Shown here: piece after piece, positions 10,584-20,484 of the stretch | Layout of the letters: each line of letters starts with the position of its first letter | Numbering within the stretch: the first letter of the stretch is position 1 | From: Emiliania huxleyi CCMP1516 | Lineage: Eukaryota > Haptophyta > Isochrysidales > Noelaerhabdaceae | DNA: 64,000 nucleotides | Direction of reading: 5' to 3' | Assembly (NCBI RefSeq): GCF_000372725.1 | Contig: NW_005199601.1 | Coordinates: 715,788 to 779,787, forward strand | The notes under the pieces: generated by a model | What the model was told of the DNA's origin: nothing | Seen by the model: only the letters and a program-made list of their open reading frames with translations | Database searches by the model: none | Translations under genes and position numbers: made by a program

Positions 10584-10908
10584 CTTGTCGAGCCACGACC
10601 GGCGGCGGTGTGGCAAACTCCTGCCTCGAAAGGCACTCGATCGTGGCTGCCCACGACCCCTTGCCCCCCTTCTCTGCGATCAACTCGCGCATCGTCGCCA
10701 GCGGGAGGGTGCCGAACATTCCCACCTGAACGATGCCGTGCTCGGTCACAAGCTCCGAGGTGACGTCGTCCCACACCTGGTCGTGTTTGCCATCAAACTC
10801 CGTTTTCACGTAGGCGAAGAAGTCCTTTGTCCTTGTGTCCGTCTGAACTTCGCCCTGATGGGACGGGACCGTGGGGAGCGGCGGGGACAGGGCGTAAATC
10901 TCGCGCAT
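10549..10908 (-). CDS. Probable N-terminal exon of the protease, in another frame
   Basis: From the ATG at 10908 a well-formed frame reads MREIYALSPPLPTVPSHQGE... and then DFFAYVKTEFDGKHDQVWDD...MRELIAEKGGKGSWAATIEC. It overlaps the first protease exon out of phase. A short intron or an indel near 10590-10630 could join them; I found no splice pair that restores phase. Function of this part is unknown. Confidence 0.35.
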   Translation of the reverse strand: MREIYALSPPLPTVPSHQGEVQTDTRTKDFFAYVKTEFDGKHDQVWDDVTSELVTEHGIVQVGMFGTLPLATMRELIAEKGGKGSWAATIECLSRQEFATPPPVVARQDGRWTRPPTEP

Positions 10909-11032
10909 CGTGTCGGGGGAGCAAGGAGGTATTGCGGCGGTCACCAAACCCGATCTCGTAACGACCCTACGAGCCCAGTGAGCTCGCCTTCCTACCCCCC
11001 AGCCGCCCTGCTGGCGCTGGCGGCTGCAAGTC

Positions 11033-11536
11033 ATGCCCCGCGGCAGCGTCTGTCCCGCCTGTGGTCAATCCTTATACTGCAGTGTCAGAGATCACTACGC
11101 TTCGCACCCGCAGTGCGCAGAGGCTGCGAGGCGTGTGCCGGCGCCGCGCTCGATTCCAGCTTTGTTCAGTGTGGGAGCCCTTGAGGAGCGGGTGTCACGC
11201 GATTTGCTTGACTTGCGCTTCGAGCACGGTCTGTTGGACAGCGATATCGACCGTATTAAGCGCTGCGTGCTCAGGTGGTTCGAGCTCGCTGCCGACGTCT
11301 CAGCGTACAACGTCGCCGCTGCCCTGAGCCAGCCATTCGAAAGCGTGAGGCTTCTGCTGCATACCGAGATCTTTACTGGCATGGAGAGCCAAAAGAGCGA
11401 GATGTCGTTGGCACGCAAAAACGTTCCGTACCTCAACCCGCGCGTCATCTACCCGGGCACCGAGAGGGAGCCTATCGTTTCCTTTAGCATGGCGGAGCTT
11501 CTGGCGCGCAAGCTTCATGTTGAAGAAGGGGTCTGA
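11033..11536 (+). CDS. Unrecognised protein with an N-terminal C2HC-type zinc motif
   Basis: The 167-codon single-exon frame starts MPRGSVCPACGQSLYCSVRDHYASH with CPAC...H...H..C spacing that could bind zinc. It is followed by a helical region and a conserved-looking tail, NVPYLNPRVIYPGTE...VSFSMAELLARKL. I associate such tails with the N-termini of multicopy transposon-like proteins of algae, but no DDE core follows. Divergent from the protease with about 125 bases between starts. Confidence 0.5.
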   Translation: MPRGSVCPACGQSLYCSVRDHYASHPQCAEAARRVPAPRSIPALFSVGALEERVSRDLLDLRFEHGLLDSDIDRIKRCVLRWFELAADVSAYNVAAALSQPFESVRLLLHTEIFTGMESQKSEMSLARKNVPYLNPRVIYPGTEREPIVSFSMAELLARKLHVEEGV

Positions 11537-11877
11537 ATACGGTGAGTGAGTATTCTTATACGAAACCACGACGACACACACCAGTCGACTCGCATCGGTT
11601 GCCTCCATGAACGGCGGAGCTATTCTCGCGTCCACACCACACCTGGCTCCAACGTGGACACGCCCATAGCTGGGGACACTACACACACACACACCCAGGT
11701 TCAAGTCTGATGTCTTAAACCCGATGGATCGATCTCTTCTCATCGGATGCCGAGGAATGAAGGCATTTAATTCACAGTGAGGAGCTTGGGTTTTTATAAT
11801 CACAGTGACGGGGGGGCCTTTCCGACAAAGCCCGTTGGCCCCCCCCCGGGGGGGGCAAGCAGTCCGCGGTTTGCAAG

Positions 11878-12633
11878 ATGGTGCGCGCTACAGGCGTGGC
11901 CAAGTTCTCGCTACGGCTCGTCGACGCGGCCACGGGTGAGCCGCTCAAGGAGTACACCGACTCCCAAGGGCGCGAGTGGGTGGCGGGCGAGGACGATCAA
12001 GAGTTCTTCGTCGAGCTGGCCAACGAAGCGGGAGCAGGTCGCGTCAAGGCCTTTGTGACGGTGGATGGCTCCAGCATCGGGTACAACTGGCAGATTGTGG
12101 GCGAGGCGGCGAGTTCCAGCCAGCTGGGACCGCTCAAGACCGGGCAGCAGACAGCGGCCGGCGCGACAGTGGTGGCGCATGCCTTCAAGTTCAAGCAGGC
12201 GGACGAGACGGGCGACGATGGCGAGGCCTCCGAAGGCGCGCCACCGCCGTATGGCCGCGTGGAGGTCTCGTGGAAGCGCGCGACAAGCGACGTGCCCACG
12301 CCCACCCAAGGCTTTCAGACGGCGGCCTGGGCGGGCAAGGGAGTGTCAACGTCGTCCAAGAAGGAGGGTATGGGCGCGCTCAAGAGCAGCACCGGCGCCG
12401 CCCCAACTTCGCTTGCCTGGTCCAGCCAGTCTTGGACCGTGCACGATGAGGTCGCCAGCGCCACGATCCTCTACTCTTCTCAGTTTGGCCTTGCCGTGCG
12501 CGGGATGAGGCCCGACGCTCGACCTGTGGCCGGCACGTCGGCCGACGCCGACGACGAGCCGCTGCAGGGGCCGGCGCGACGCCGCCGACGCACCGAGGGG
12601 CGAGACGAGTCGTCGGCAATCGTGCTCGAGTGA
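11878..12633 (+). CDS. Unrecognised single-exon protein, 251 aa, probably beta-rich
   Basis: The frame runs from MVRATGVAKFSLRLVDAATG to a basic tail (RRRRRTEG) and SSAIVLE. It alternates hydrophobic and charged residues, with KAFVTVDGSSIGYNW and GRVEVSWKRA suggesting a beta-sandwich, then a Ser/Thr-rich linker. No transmembrane segment. No family assigned. A poly-C/G tract lies just upstream. Confidence 0.55.
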   Translation: MVRATGVAKFSLRLVDAATGEPLKEYTDSQGREWVAGEDDQEFFVELANEAGAGRVKAFVTVDGSSIGYNWQIVGEAASSSQLGPLKTGQQTAAGATVVAHAFKFKQADETGDDGEASEGAPPPYGRVEVSWKRATSDVPTPTQGFQTAAWAGKGVSTSSKKEGMGALKSSTGAAPTSLAWSSQSWTVHDEVASATILYSSQFGLAVRGMRPDARPVAGTSADADDEPLQGPARRRRRTEGRDESSAIVLE

Positions 12634-12929
12634 GGACGAACCCTCGCCGCACCCGCGGAGACAGACGACAGAGCGTGGCGGGCAGCAACAGAGGGAACAC
12701 AGACACGAGTCCAGGGGCCAGAGTGCGGGCAGAGCGCGGGCAGCTCTAGTCCCACGGTTACAGTACGTAGTACATGCGGGTGAGCGACCCCCGCCGGCCG
12801 GTAGTGGTTTCGGTTGGCGCGGTCCGGGCTGAACAGAAAAAGTTTCTGCAGAAGTTTGTACGCACGTTCCGCGTAGAGGGGGGGGGGGGGGGAATTCGCC
12901 CCGTTTTGGTAACGAGGCGACTAAAGTAC

Positions 12930-13262
12930 GCGGCCCGGCGGTCGATCTGCGCCTTCTCAGCGGTGGAGGGGATGTGGGCGGTACGTGCGGATCGCGTGGT
13001 GCTGCGATGGTTTGACGAGTGCGACTCCCAGCGTCGACTTTGCGACCCCACGGAGCCTCTGCTGCTCCGGCGTCCGGGGCCATCTGGGGGTCTGCAGACC
13101 ACCCGGCCGAACTTCATCGTGGCGGTGCTCCTCAAATACCGCTCAAACGCCCACGATGTTGTGGAGGGGACATATGCTGATGATCCTGGCCCGATTGGTT
13201 CGCTCAGAAAGCTTCTGGGCGGTCGTTCTAGGTTCGCTCCCCGCACACCGGCCCCGGAATAA
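12930..13262. repeat. Duplicated block R1, copy A (copy B at 18508-18838)
   Basis: Starts at TACGCGGCCCGGCGGTCGAT and runs about 330 bases with a handful of differences between copies. It lies left of each BspA-LRR gene copy. Open frames exist on both strands but none is convincing. Confidence 0.85.
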
Positions 13263-13269
13263 GATACAT

Positions 13270-13715
13270 TCATAGAAGCGCCGGCCAGCGAAGATCGGCG
13301 CGTCGGCTGCCGCGTCGGCGCGCGAGACGCAGAAGGGCGGAAGCAGCAATCCGCGTCGCAGCAGGCGCAGCAGCACTTGTCGCAGCCGGAGCCAGTGAGA
13401 GGGACGAACGGCCTTCTGTCCATAGCCCAACGCCATGACAAACCCGGAGAGGAGGTAGACGAGTCCCATGGAGGAGCCGGCCTGCAGATCGGAGAATCGC
13501 CCGGCGAGCCCAGTGAAGGACACGTAGTGCCCTATCGCGACGTGCATCGCCGCAAGACCTCGAAGCCCGTCTAGCGAGCGCGTGCCCAGCCGAGTGCGGG
13601 CGTCCTTCTCCAAAGGCTGACACGCGACGACCACAGGAACGGCGAGGAGCGCGAGGAGGGAGAAGCCAAGGATCAGATAGAGCAGTCGGTAGATGAAGGT
13701 CGTCGACACAATCAT
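13270..13715 (-). pseudogene. Acyltransferase-3 family fragment (N-terminal half)
   Basis: From the ATG at 13715: MIVSTTFIYRLLYLILGF, a hydrophobic helix, then SLDGLRGLAAMHVAIGHYVS and GLVYLLSGFVMALGYG. LDGLRG-A...V...H and LSGF are hallmarks of the membrane O-acyltransferase (acyltransferase-3, OafA-like) family. The remaining roughly eight helices are missing; the frame runs into block R1. The piece is present only in copy A of the duplication and absent between the matching blocks of copy B, so it is probably a broken insertion or a remnant deleted from B. Confidence 0.65.
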
Positions 13716-13718
13716 ACT

Positions 13719-15760
13719 CAGTAGGTCACGCCCAGGAACGTCACGGGATCTCCAACATTTCGAGGTGCGCCGCGGGAGAAGCCGCACTGCTCTCCGAGTC
13801 CCGGGACTGCGAAGCAGTCCGTCCCCTGCGCACCGTCCGTCCAGACGCCGTTCGGGCTCGTGCACCTATTAGGCGTGAGAGATTAGCGAAAATTCTGCGG
13901 GAATCGTGGGCAAGTGCGTCTGTTCACAGCTGGGGTGCAAGTCGTTGATGGCGGCTCGCGTTGAGAAGCCGTCCAAATCAGTATGCTCGCAAAATGCCTC
14001 TTCGCATGTTGAGGTACTTCTTCGGCGGGCCGGAGAAGCCACCTCCTCCGCCTATTGACCCAAAGCCTTGGGACGGCTTCCACCAACTCGTCGAGGTGCC
14101 AGACGGCACGACACAAATTCCCCGCAACGCCTTTCACGCCAAGTCGTGCCTGCAACGAGTCACACTCCCGAACTCGCTCGTCTATGTTAGTAAAGGCAGC
14201 TTCATGAACTGCAGCGGGCTCCTGTCGATTGTCATCCCTGACGGCTGCTCTGTCGAGCAGCACGCCTTCCAGAATTGCGGCGTCAGGTCTGTACTCCTTC
14301 CCGCCGGCCTCAAGGAGATCAGACAAGGCACGTTCGTCGGATGTAAGAGACTCCGGGACATCAACATTCCCGCCAGTGTGGAGCGCATCCACCGGACCGC
14401 CTTCCTCTGGTGCGCGCGCGTGTCTCTCCTCCATATGACACGTCTGTCTCTCCTCCTCAATACCAACGCACTCGACTCCAGGTGCCACGACCTGAACCAC
14501 ATCCGCCTTCCCGACGGCCTCATCAGCATCGGAAGATCGGCCTTCTCCCACAACAGCTCCCTCGCGTCCATCACCTTCCCCGCCAGCCTCACGCTGATCG
14601 AGCACAGCGCCTTCTCGAGCTGCAGCGCCCTCAAGCAGGTCGTCGTCCCGACCACCACAGAGATTGCGGACCGCGCCTTCCATCCGTGCACCAGGATCGT
14701 CCGCCTCCCACCCGCACGGATGCGCGCGCGGCAGAACTGGCACGCGGCGGTCGACGCGGCGCTCGCCTACAAGCGCTGCCGCCCTCAGCTCTACGGCTGG
14801 CTCGAGCGGGCGCAGAACCGGCTCGGGTCCTATGGCCCCGACGGCGCGGCGCGCAAGCGCGACCGCGAGGAGTTTGAGCGCGACCGGCTGCTCTCCCCGT
14901 TCGTCACGCGGGCAAGCTCGAGTGAGGAGCATGCTGGCCAAGGGTCGCTAATACGAGCTGCAAGTGCCTCTTCAAGTGGCCTCGTTCCTCGGCCCTCGGT
15001 CCGCTTCGCCGCCGGACTCGACGTCGTCGTACGAAACGAGCTACGCGGGGGGGCCGCAGACTCACTTGGAGTGGAGCCTCTACGACGAGAGCGCCGCCCC
15101 TCTCGGACAGTTCACCCTCGCCTGCGCGCCTTTGGGGTGGGTGGGTCATTAGGAATGGTCTGTCGGGGCGCGGGAGGGGGGATTTGACGTGGTGACGCCG
15201 TCGCTAAGTTGGAGTGCATGTCTGGTGTTTACTAGCTCCGAGTAGAGGGGGCGTTCTGCTGCTAGGGGAAACCCGGAGCGCGGTACTAGCCCCTGACTCT
15301 GTCTCTGAGCCGCTGCGCAGTCGGCCCCTAGTTTGTTTTGTGTTTATAGCCAAACTGTTAGCCGTCAGCGTCACCCATGTTTGCCCTCGGCCTCGCCCCT
15401 CCTGGTCCTGCCTCCTCTCCGCTCTCGCCACTCGCGTCTCGGGCGGGCTGAGCTTCTCTCTCTCAGGCCTCACTTTTTCGTCGCTATCACTCCCTCACGG
15501 TCTCAGCCCTACACCTGGCCGCATTCTATATTCCTCGCTTTCGCAGCCCGCGCATCGCGCACATGCCGCGGCATGGTCCAGGTGGAGTAAAGCCGTAGTT
15601 GCAAGTTGGCCGCCCCGGTTGGCCCACGCCACCCACCAGCCTGCCTCCCCACACATCCCACACAACGCCCCCCCCCCCCCCCCTACATACGTATTCACTT
15701 CCTACATACGTATTTTACTTTCTGAAACTCAGTAAGTTTCTTGTAAGCATCTTTAAATTC
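13719..15760. repeat. Segmental duplication, copy A (copy B about 19016-21930)
   Basis: Nearly identical from GTAGGTCACGCCCAGGAACG through the LRR gene to about 15400 (B: about 20690). Similarity resumes at about 15505 (B: 21705) to the CTGAAACTCAGTAA motif near 15730 (B: 21920). Copy B carries about 1 kb of extra sequence between these parts. Together with R1 the block order is conserved in both copies. Confidence 0.9.
13994..15187 (+). CDS. BspA-type leucine-rich repeat protein, copy A
   Basis: The start is the ATG at 13994 (MPLRMLRYFFGGPEKPPP). Repeats of the LRR_5/BspA kind follow (pattern I...AF..C..L..I.LP..L..I...AF) over about residues 30-240. A basic C-terminal region (YGWLERAQNRLGSYGPDG...) is Ser-rich to the stop at 15187. 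A GT-AG intron at 14410-14481 (72 nt) is supported because removing it converts an irregular repeat into AFLWCHDLNHIRLP, with exact LRR_5 spacing. BspA repeats are found in surface and binding proteins of protists; ligand and location are unknown, and no signal peptide is evident. It shares nearly all its sequence with the copy at 19290. Confidence 0.8.
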   Translation: MPLRMLRYFFGGPEKPPPPPIDPKPWDGFHQLVEVPDGTTQIPRNAFHAKSCLQRVTLPNSLVYVSKGSFMNCSGLLSIVIPDGCSVEQHAFQNCGVRSVLLPAGLKEIRQGTFVGCKRLRDINIPASVERIHRTAFLWCARVSLLHMTRLSLLLNTNALDSRCHDLNHIRLPDGLISIGRSAFSHNSSLASITFPASLTLIEHSAFSSCSALKQVVVPTTTEIADRAFHPCTRIVRLPPARMRARQNWHAAVDAALAYKRCRPQLYGWLERAQNRLGSYGPDGAARKRDREEFERDRLLSPFVTRASSSEEHAGQGSLIRAASASSSGLVPRPSVRFAAGLDVVVRNELRGGAADSLGVEPLRRERRPSRTVHPRLRAFGVGGSLGMVCRGAGGGI

Positions 15761-16344
15761 TTGTAAGCCTCGTTGCTAGCGGGGCGCAAGACTCTTCCTC
15801 CTGCCTTCGGGCCCTCTCGCCTTCGGGCACCACGCACTCTCACACGCCAATACACGCGCGGCCGGCGCCCCTCATGCCCTTCCCCACGCACACCGCGTGA
15901 AAACTGCGCGTACGTCCCCGCGCGCACGCAAACACACGAGCAGCGCTCAGAAGCCTGTGTCATGTGCGTCTGCCCTGTGCTGGCACCCCATGGCTGCGCC
16001 AGCCGCCCGCACCAGCCACGCGCCTCTCGCACCATCAGAGCCAGCCGCACGACCACTCACGCCGCGACGCGCGCGCCGCAGTGAACCTCACTGACAGTCC
16101 ACGCCCTTTGCCAGGCGCCTACACACTGTTTCAGGCACCATGCCCTACCAGAGCGCGCCGCGCCCGGCACGACGCAGCTCCACCGCGCGAGGCGCGCGCG
16201 CGGCGGCCGCCGCGCACGCGCCCCGCCATCCGACCAGATCTGCACAGCCTGCCACCAGGCTGAGCAGCAGACCTGCTGGACACTCAGCACATACGCACGC
16301 TCGCGCCGCCCACTCACTGCACGGCTGACTGCACCCCGCGACAG
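15188..16344. other. No confident gene; poly-C tract at about 15669
   Basis: Contains the right end of duplication copy A, a long C run and pyrimidine-rich sequence. Open frames are biased and unsupported. Confidence 0.5.
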
Positions 16345-16690
16345 CTCCGTTCCACCAGGCGAGGCGCGCTGGCTCGCCGCGCGCGCTCCCGGGCGGTTCG
16401 GCCAAGAATGCTTCACCTCCCCACGCCTGTGGCTGTGCAGATAGCTAGCCCATAAAATCTTGTCAAAACAGAACACTCCTTTGGAGAAAACGAATCCAGG
16501 CATAGTGTGTGTAGCACCGCCGCCAACGACTCCCTGCGACGCCACACTGACAGCTAGACGGAACTCACCAGTCCGATAAGGATCAACTGGAAAGCTGAAC
16601 CCTGGGCTTAGACAGAACGGGCGTGGCAGGCTCCAGGGGAGGCCACGCCCTACCCGGGGCGCTAAGGAGGGAAATCGAAATGTCACAGCT
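16345..16690 (-). repeat. Dispersed repeat element, intact copy (second copy at 42950-43945)
   Basis: On the minus strand this copy matches 42950-43206 closely, and its flank 16345-16432 matches 43851-43945. Here the two parts are contiguous. A minus-strand frame reads FRFPSLAPRVGRGLPWSLPR..., which stays open in both copies for about 70 codons, so a conserved peptide is possible but unrecognised. Confidence 0.85.
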
Positions 16691-16729
16691 GGACCTAGTC
16701 GGAGGGCTCGGAGGGGTTGGAGGCGAGCT

Positions 16730-16928
16730 TGCGAGCCGGGGTCGGGGAACTCGGAGGGCTCGGAGGGCTCGGAGGGGTCGGAGGGCTCGGAGGGCTCGGA
16801 GGGCTCGGAGGGCTCGGAGGGGTCGGAGNNNNNNNNNNNNNNNNNNNNNNNNNNNNNNNNNNNNNNNNNNNNNNNNNNNNNNNNNNNNNNNNNNNNNNNN
16901 NNNNNNNNNNNNNNNNNNNNNNNNNNNN
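16730..16928. repeat. 9-bp tandem repeat (GGAGGGCTC) running into an assembly gap
   Basis: Units of GGAGGGCTC with GGAGGGGTC variants fill 16730-16828. 16829-16928 is 100 N, the length often used for gaps of unknown size, so the array is probably longer. Related GGAGGGGTGGAAG units lie at about 17080-17175 on the far side. Confidence 0.9.
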
Positions 16929-18507
16929 CCCTCCCGCCACGAAGATCCTCCCTTGTCCGACCGTCCCTTCCGAGCCCACCCGGCGTCCGAGGAGGGGGTT
17001 AGCCCTGTGGAGCCCTCCCGACGCCGATCCGACGGGGACCCCTCCAGCCCTGTGCGCTGTGGGCTGGCGAGCCCTCTCCGGTCGGAGGGGTGGAAGTGGG
17101 AGGGCTCGAAGACTGACCTCTCTCGGTCCGGGAGGGTGGAGGGGTGGAAGGTGGAGGGGTGGAGGGGTGGTTGAGCCCTCTTATGATGTATCTTATTCGG
17201 ACCCCCCCCTTGGCGGCTTGTGATTTTCGTGCGAAGACAGCGAGATCTCGGCCCGCGTCCTCCGCTCGCGCCGGCCGCCCATGCGCTCGCGGGGCTCCCC
17301 GACGGCGCTGGCCTCTTGCCGATGGACCCAGCCGAGGTGCCCGACCAGTCGGAGTGGCGCTGACGCGCCGCGCGCGACCACCAGCCAGCTCTTCAGCGCG
17401 GTCGAGGACGGTGCGTCGAAAGAGTAGACACTCCAAACAGTTGCCGAGTTTTTTCCCTCTTTTTGAGCGCCGCTGCTGCACACCCAGCCCACCAGTGATA
17501 CTAGAAGCACCAGATTCACCCCGTCGCGAGCTTGACCGCGACCCCGATGACCGCCCACAGGTGGCTGATCGCGGCCGCCGCCCACGCTGCTTTTCGGCGC
17601 CTGGCTCTCAGAGGGCCCCTGCGGCTCTCGCTCGTCGCGCGACCGCCGCCGACATCATGTGCTTGGTCGTCCCCGCCGGCACGGAGCTGCGCCACGTCGA
17701 ATTGTTCGGCGGCTCGACCGCCGGCGCGCCCACCCTCGCCTCCTGCGCGCCTCACACCCAGAATTCTCCTCGCGCGCGGCCGACAAAGTAGGCACACGAC
17801 CACCTCCCTCCCACTCACCCCCCCCACGATGCACAGCCCGTCCACTCTCGCCGGCAAGGCGCACGGAACGCCCAATTTGGGCTGGAAATGCCGCCGCCAC
17901 GGGTTGGTGGCGCCCTCGGCAGCGGGGCAGCGCCACACCGCGCAAACTTGCGCGACAAAAATGCGACCTCTGTCCCTCGTATTCACCCCAGATTTTGCCC
18001 TATCCAGGCTCACCCGGTACCGCGAGCGGCGAGCCGCGCCAAGTTTGCTCCATTTGCGACAAGTTCATCCCGCCCGAACGCCGATCTTCGGCCGCCTGGA
18101 GGCCCAGGACGGGGCTCGGGACCGGCCAGGTGTGGATTCTCCTCGGCGCTGCGGTGTATCTGCGCGCCCATGGCGCGTTCAGGGGTGCGCCTGAGGTGTG
18201 TAGACTGCGGGGCGCCGCGATAGCGCGGCGCCGACGATTGTGTCAGCTCACTGTCACACCGTCGACACGGTCACAGTGTGTGTGCAGTGCGTCCACTCCG
18301 GCGACCGTGAGGCCGCCGGTGCTCGCCTATACCGGCCAGTGTGGAGCCCTCAGTGTAGTTGCGTGTTGTACTAGTGATGCTGCACTAGGCGGCCCGTTTT
18401 TAGCAAAAACCAGATACCAAATCGCGTGTGGTCGTCGAAAAACCGCATCTTCGCCCGTCTGGGACCTCTTCGTACGGCTCCAAAAACCGCTCCTTAACGA
18501 CGGCTAC
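16929..18507. other. No confident gene
   Basis: Overlapping frames in all phases without a recognisable domain. A palindromic segment lies near 18240-18285 (ACCGTCGACACGGT inside CACTGT...ACAGTG). Confidence 0.45.
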
Positions 18508-18929
18508 GCGGCCCGGCGGTCGATCTGCGCCTTCTCAGCGGTGGAGGGGATGTGGGCGGTACGTGCGTACCGCGTGGTGTTGCGACGGTTTGACGATTGC
18601 GACTCCCAGCGTCGAGTTTTCGACCCCACGGAGCCTCTGCTGCTCCGGGGGGGGGGGTCTGCAGACCACCCGGCCGAACTTCAGAGTGGCGGTGCTCCTC
18701 AAATACCGCTCAAACGCCCACGATGTTGTGGAGGGGACATATGCTGATGATCCTGGCCCGATTGGTTCGCTCAGAAAGCTTCTGGGCGGTCGCTAAGGTT
18801 CGCTCCCCGCACACGGGCCCCGGAATAAGATACATCATACTCTAGCTCTGTCGATATAGCCCTACCCCTCCCGCCGATTTAGGGCCTACCCACCCGCTAT
18901 GCAGTGCGCAAACGCGACGCACTCGTTGC

Positions 18930-19166
18930 ACGACTCGCCTCGGGCATCTGGATCGACTCAATGTCGCAACCGCAAACATCTGCCTCTGGCTCTGGCTCAC
19001 AGCATTCATACTCGAAGTAGGTCACGCCCAGGAACGTCACGGGATCTCCAACATTTCGAGGTGCGCCGCGGGAGAAGCCGCACTGCTCTCCGAGTCCCGG
19101 GACTGCGAAGCAGTCCGTCCCCTGCGCACCGTCCGTCCAGACGCCGTTCGGGCTCGTGCACCTATT
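18930..19166 (-). CDS. Exon of a cysteine-rich protein, fragment
   Basis: On the minus strand the sequence reads CTSPNGVWTDGAQGTDCFAV...EQCGFSRGAPRNVGDPVTFL...GVTYFEYECCEPEPEADVCGC. Regular cysteines and the YFEYECCEPEPE motif suggest an extracellular disulphide-rich module. The same exon exists in copy A (about 13722-13865), where a stop follows GVTY and the acyltransferase fragment begins. It lies divergently upstream of the LRR gene. No start or end is defined. Confidence 0.4.
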
Positions 19167-19289
19167 AGGCGTGAGAGATTAGCGAAAATTCTGCGGGAAT
19201 CGTGGGCAAGTGCGTCTGTTCACAGCTGGGGTGCAAGACGTTGATGGCGGCTCGCGTTGAGAAGCCGTCCAAATCAGTATGCTCGCAAA

Positions 19290-20484
19290 ATGCCTCTTCG
19301 CATGTTGAGGTACTTCTTCGGCGGGCCGGAGAAGCCACCTCCTCCGCCTATTGACCCAAAGCCTTGGGACGGCTTCCACCAACTCGTCGAGGTGCCAGAC
19401 GGCACGACACAAATTCCCCGCAACGCCTTTTACGCCAAGTCGTGCCTGCAACGAGTCACACTCCCGAACTCGCTCGTCTATGTTAGCCAAGGCAGCTTCA
19501 TGAACTGCAGCGGGCTCCTGTCGATTGTCATTCCTGCCGGCTGCTCTGTCGAGCAGTACGCCTTCCAGAATTGCGGCGTCAGGTCCGTACTCCTTCCCGC
19601 CGGCCTCAAGGAGATCAGACAAGGCACGTTCGTCGGATGTAAGAGACTCCGGGACATCAACATTCCCGCCAGTGTGGAGCGCATCCACCGGACCGCCTTC
19701 CTCTGGTGCGCGCGCGTGTCTCAAATTCCATATGACACGTCTGTCTCTCCTCCTCAATACCAACGCACTCGACTCCAGGTGCCACGACCTGAACCACATC
19801 CGCCTTCCCGACGGCCTCATCAGCATCGGAAGATCGGCCTTCTCCCACAACAGCTCCCTCGCGTCCATCACCTTCCCCGCCAGCCTCACGCTGATCGAGC
19901 ACAGCGCCTTCTCGAGCTGCAGCGCCCTCAAGCAGGTCGTCGTCCCGACCACCACAGAGATTGCGGACCGCGCCTTCCATCCGTGCACCAGGATCGTCCG
20001 CCTCCCACCCGCACGGATGCGCGCGCGGCAGAACTGGCACGCGGCGGTCGACGCGGCGCTCGCCTACAAGCGCTGCCGCCCTCAGCTCTACGGCTGGCTC
20101 GAGCGGGCGCAGAACCGGCTCGGGTCCTATGGCCCCGACGGCGCGGCGCGCAAGCGCGACCGCGAGGAGTTTGAGCGCGACCGGCTGCTCTCCCCGTTCG
20201 TCACGCGGGCAAGCTCGAGTGAGGAGCATGCTGGCCAAGGGTCGCTAATACGAGCTGCAAGTGCCTCTTCAAGTGGCCTCGTTCCTCGGCCCTCGGTCCG
20301 CTTCGCCGCCGGACTCGACGTCGTCGTACGAAACGAGCTACGCGGGGGGGCCGCAGACTCACTTGGAGTGGAGCCTCTACGACGAGAGCGCCGCCCCTCT
20401 CGGACAGTTCACCCTCGCCTGCGCGCCTTTGGGGTGGGTGGGTCATTAGGAATGGTCTGTCGGGGCCATCTAGGGGGGGTTTGA
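19290..20484 (+). CDS. BspA-type leucine-rich repeat protein, copy B
   Basis: Start MPLRMLRYFFGGPEKPPP at 19290. The protein is nearly identical to the copy at 13994, with a few substitutions (for example HAKSC/YAKSC and VSKGS/VSQGS). Read without splicing this copy looks frameshifted after WCARVS. That difference falls inside the GT-AG intron (19706-19778, 73 nt, against 72 nt in copy A), so both copies encode an intact protein. The last codons differ (CRGHLGGV) because the duplicated blocks diverge there. Confidence 0.8.

Noticed and set aside
11640..11720. A GGTTCAAGTC sequence as the T-arm of a tRNA
   Set aside because: No acceptor or anticodon stem can be built around it.
12930..13262. 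Block R1 as a conserved gene because both copies have open frames
   Set aside because: The copies differ by indels that change the frame, and no domain is recognisable on either strand.
19722..19740. Copy B of the LRR gene as a frameshifted pseudogene
   Set aside because: The difference lies in an intron whose removal restores the repeat spacing in both copies.
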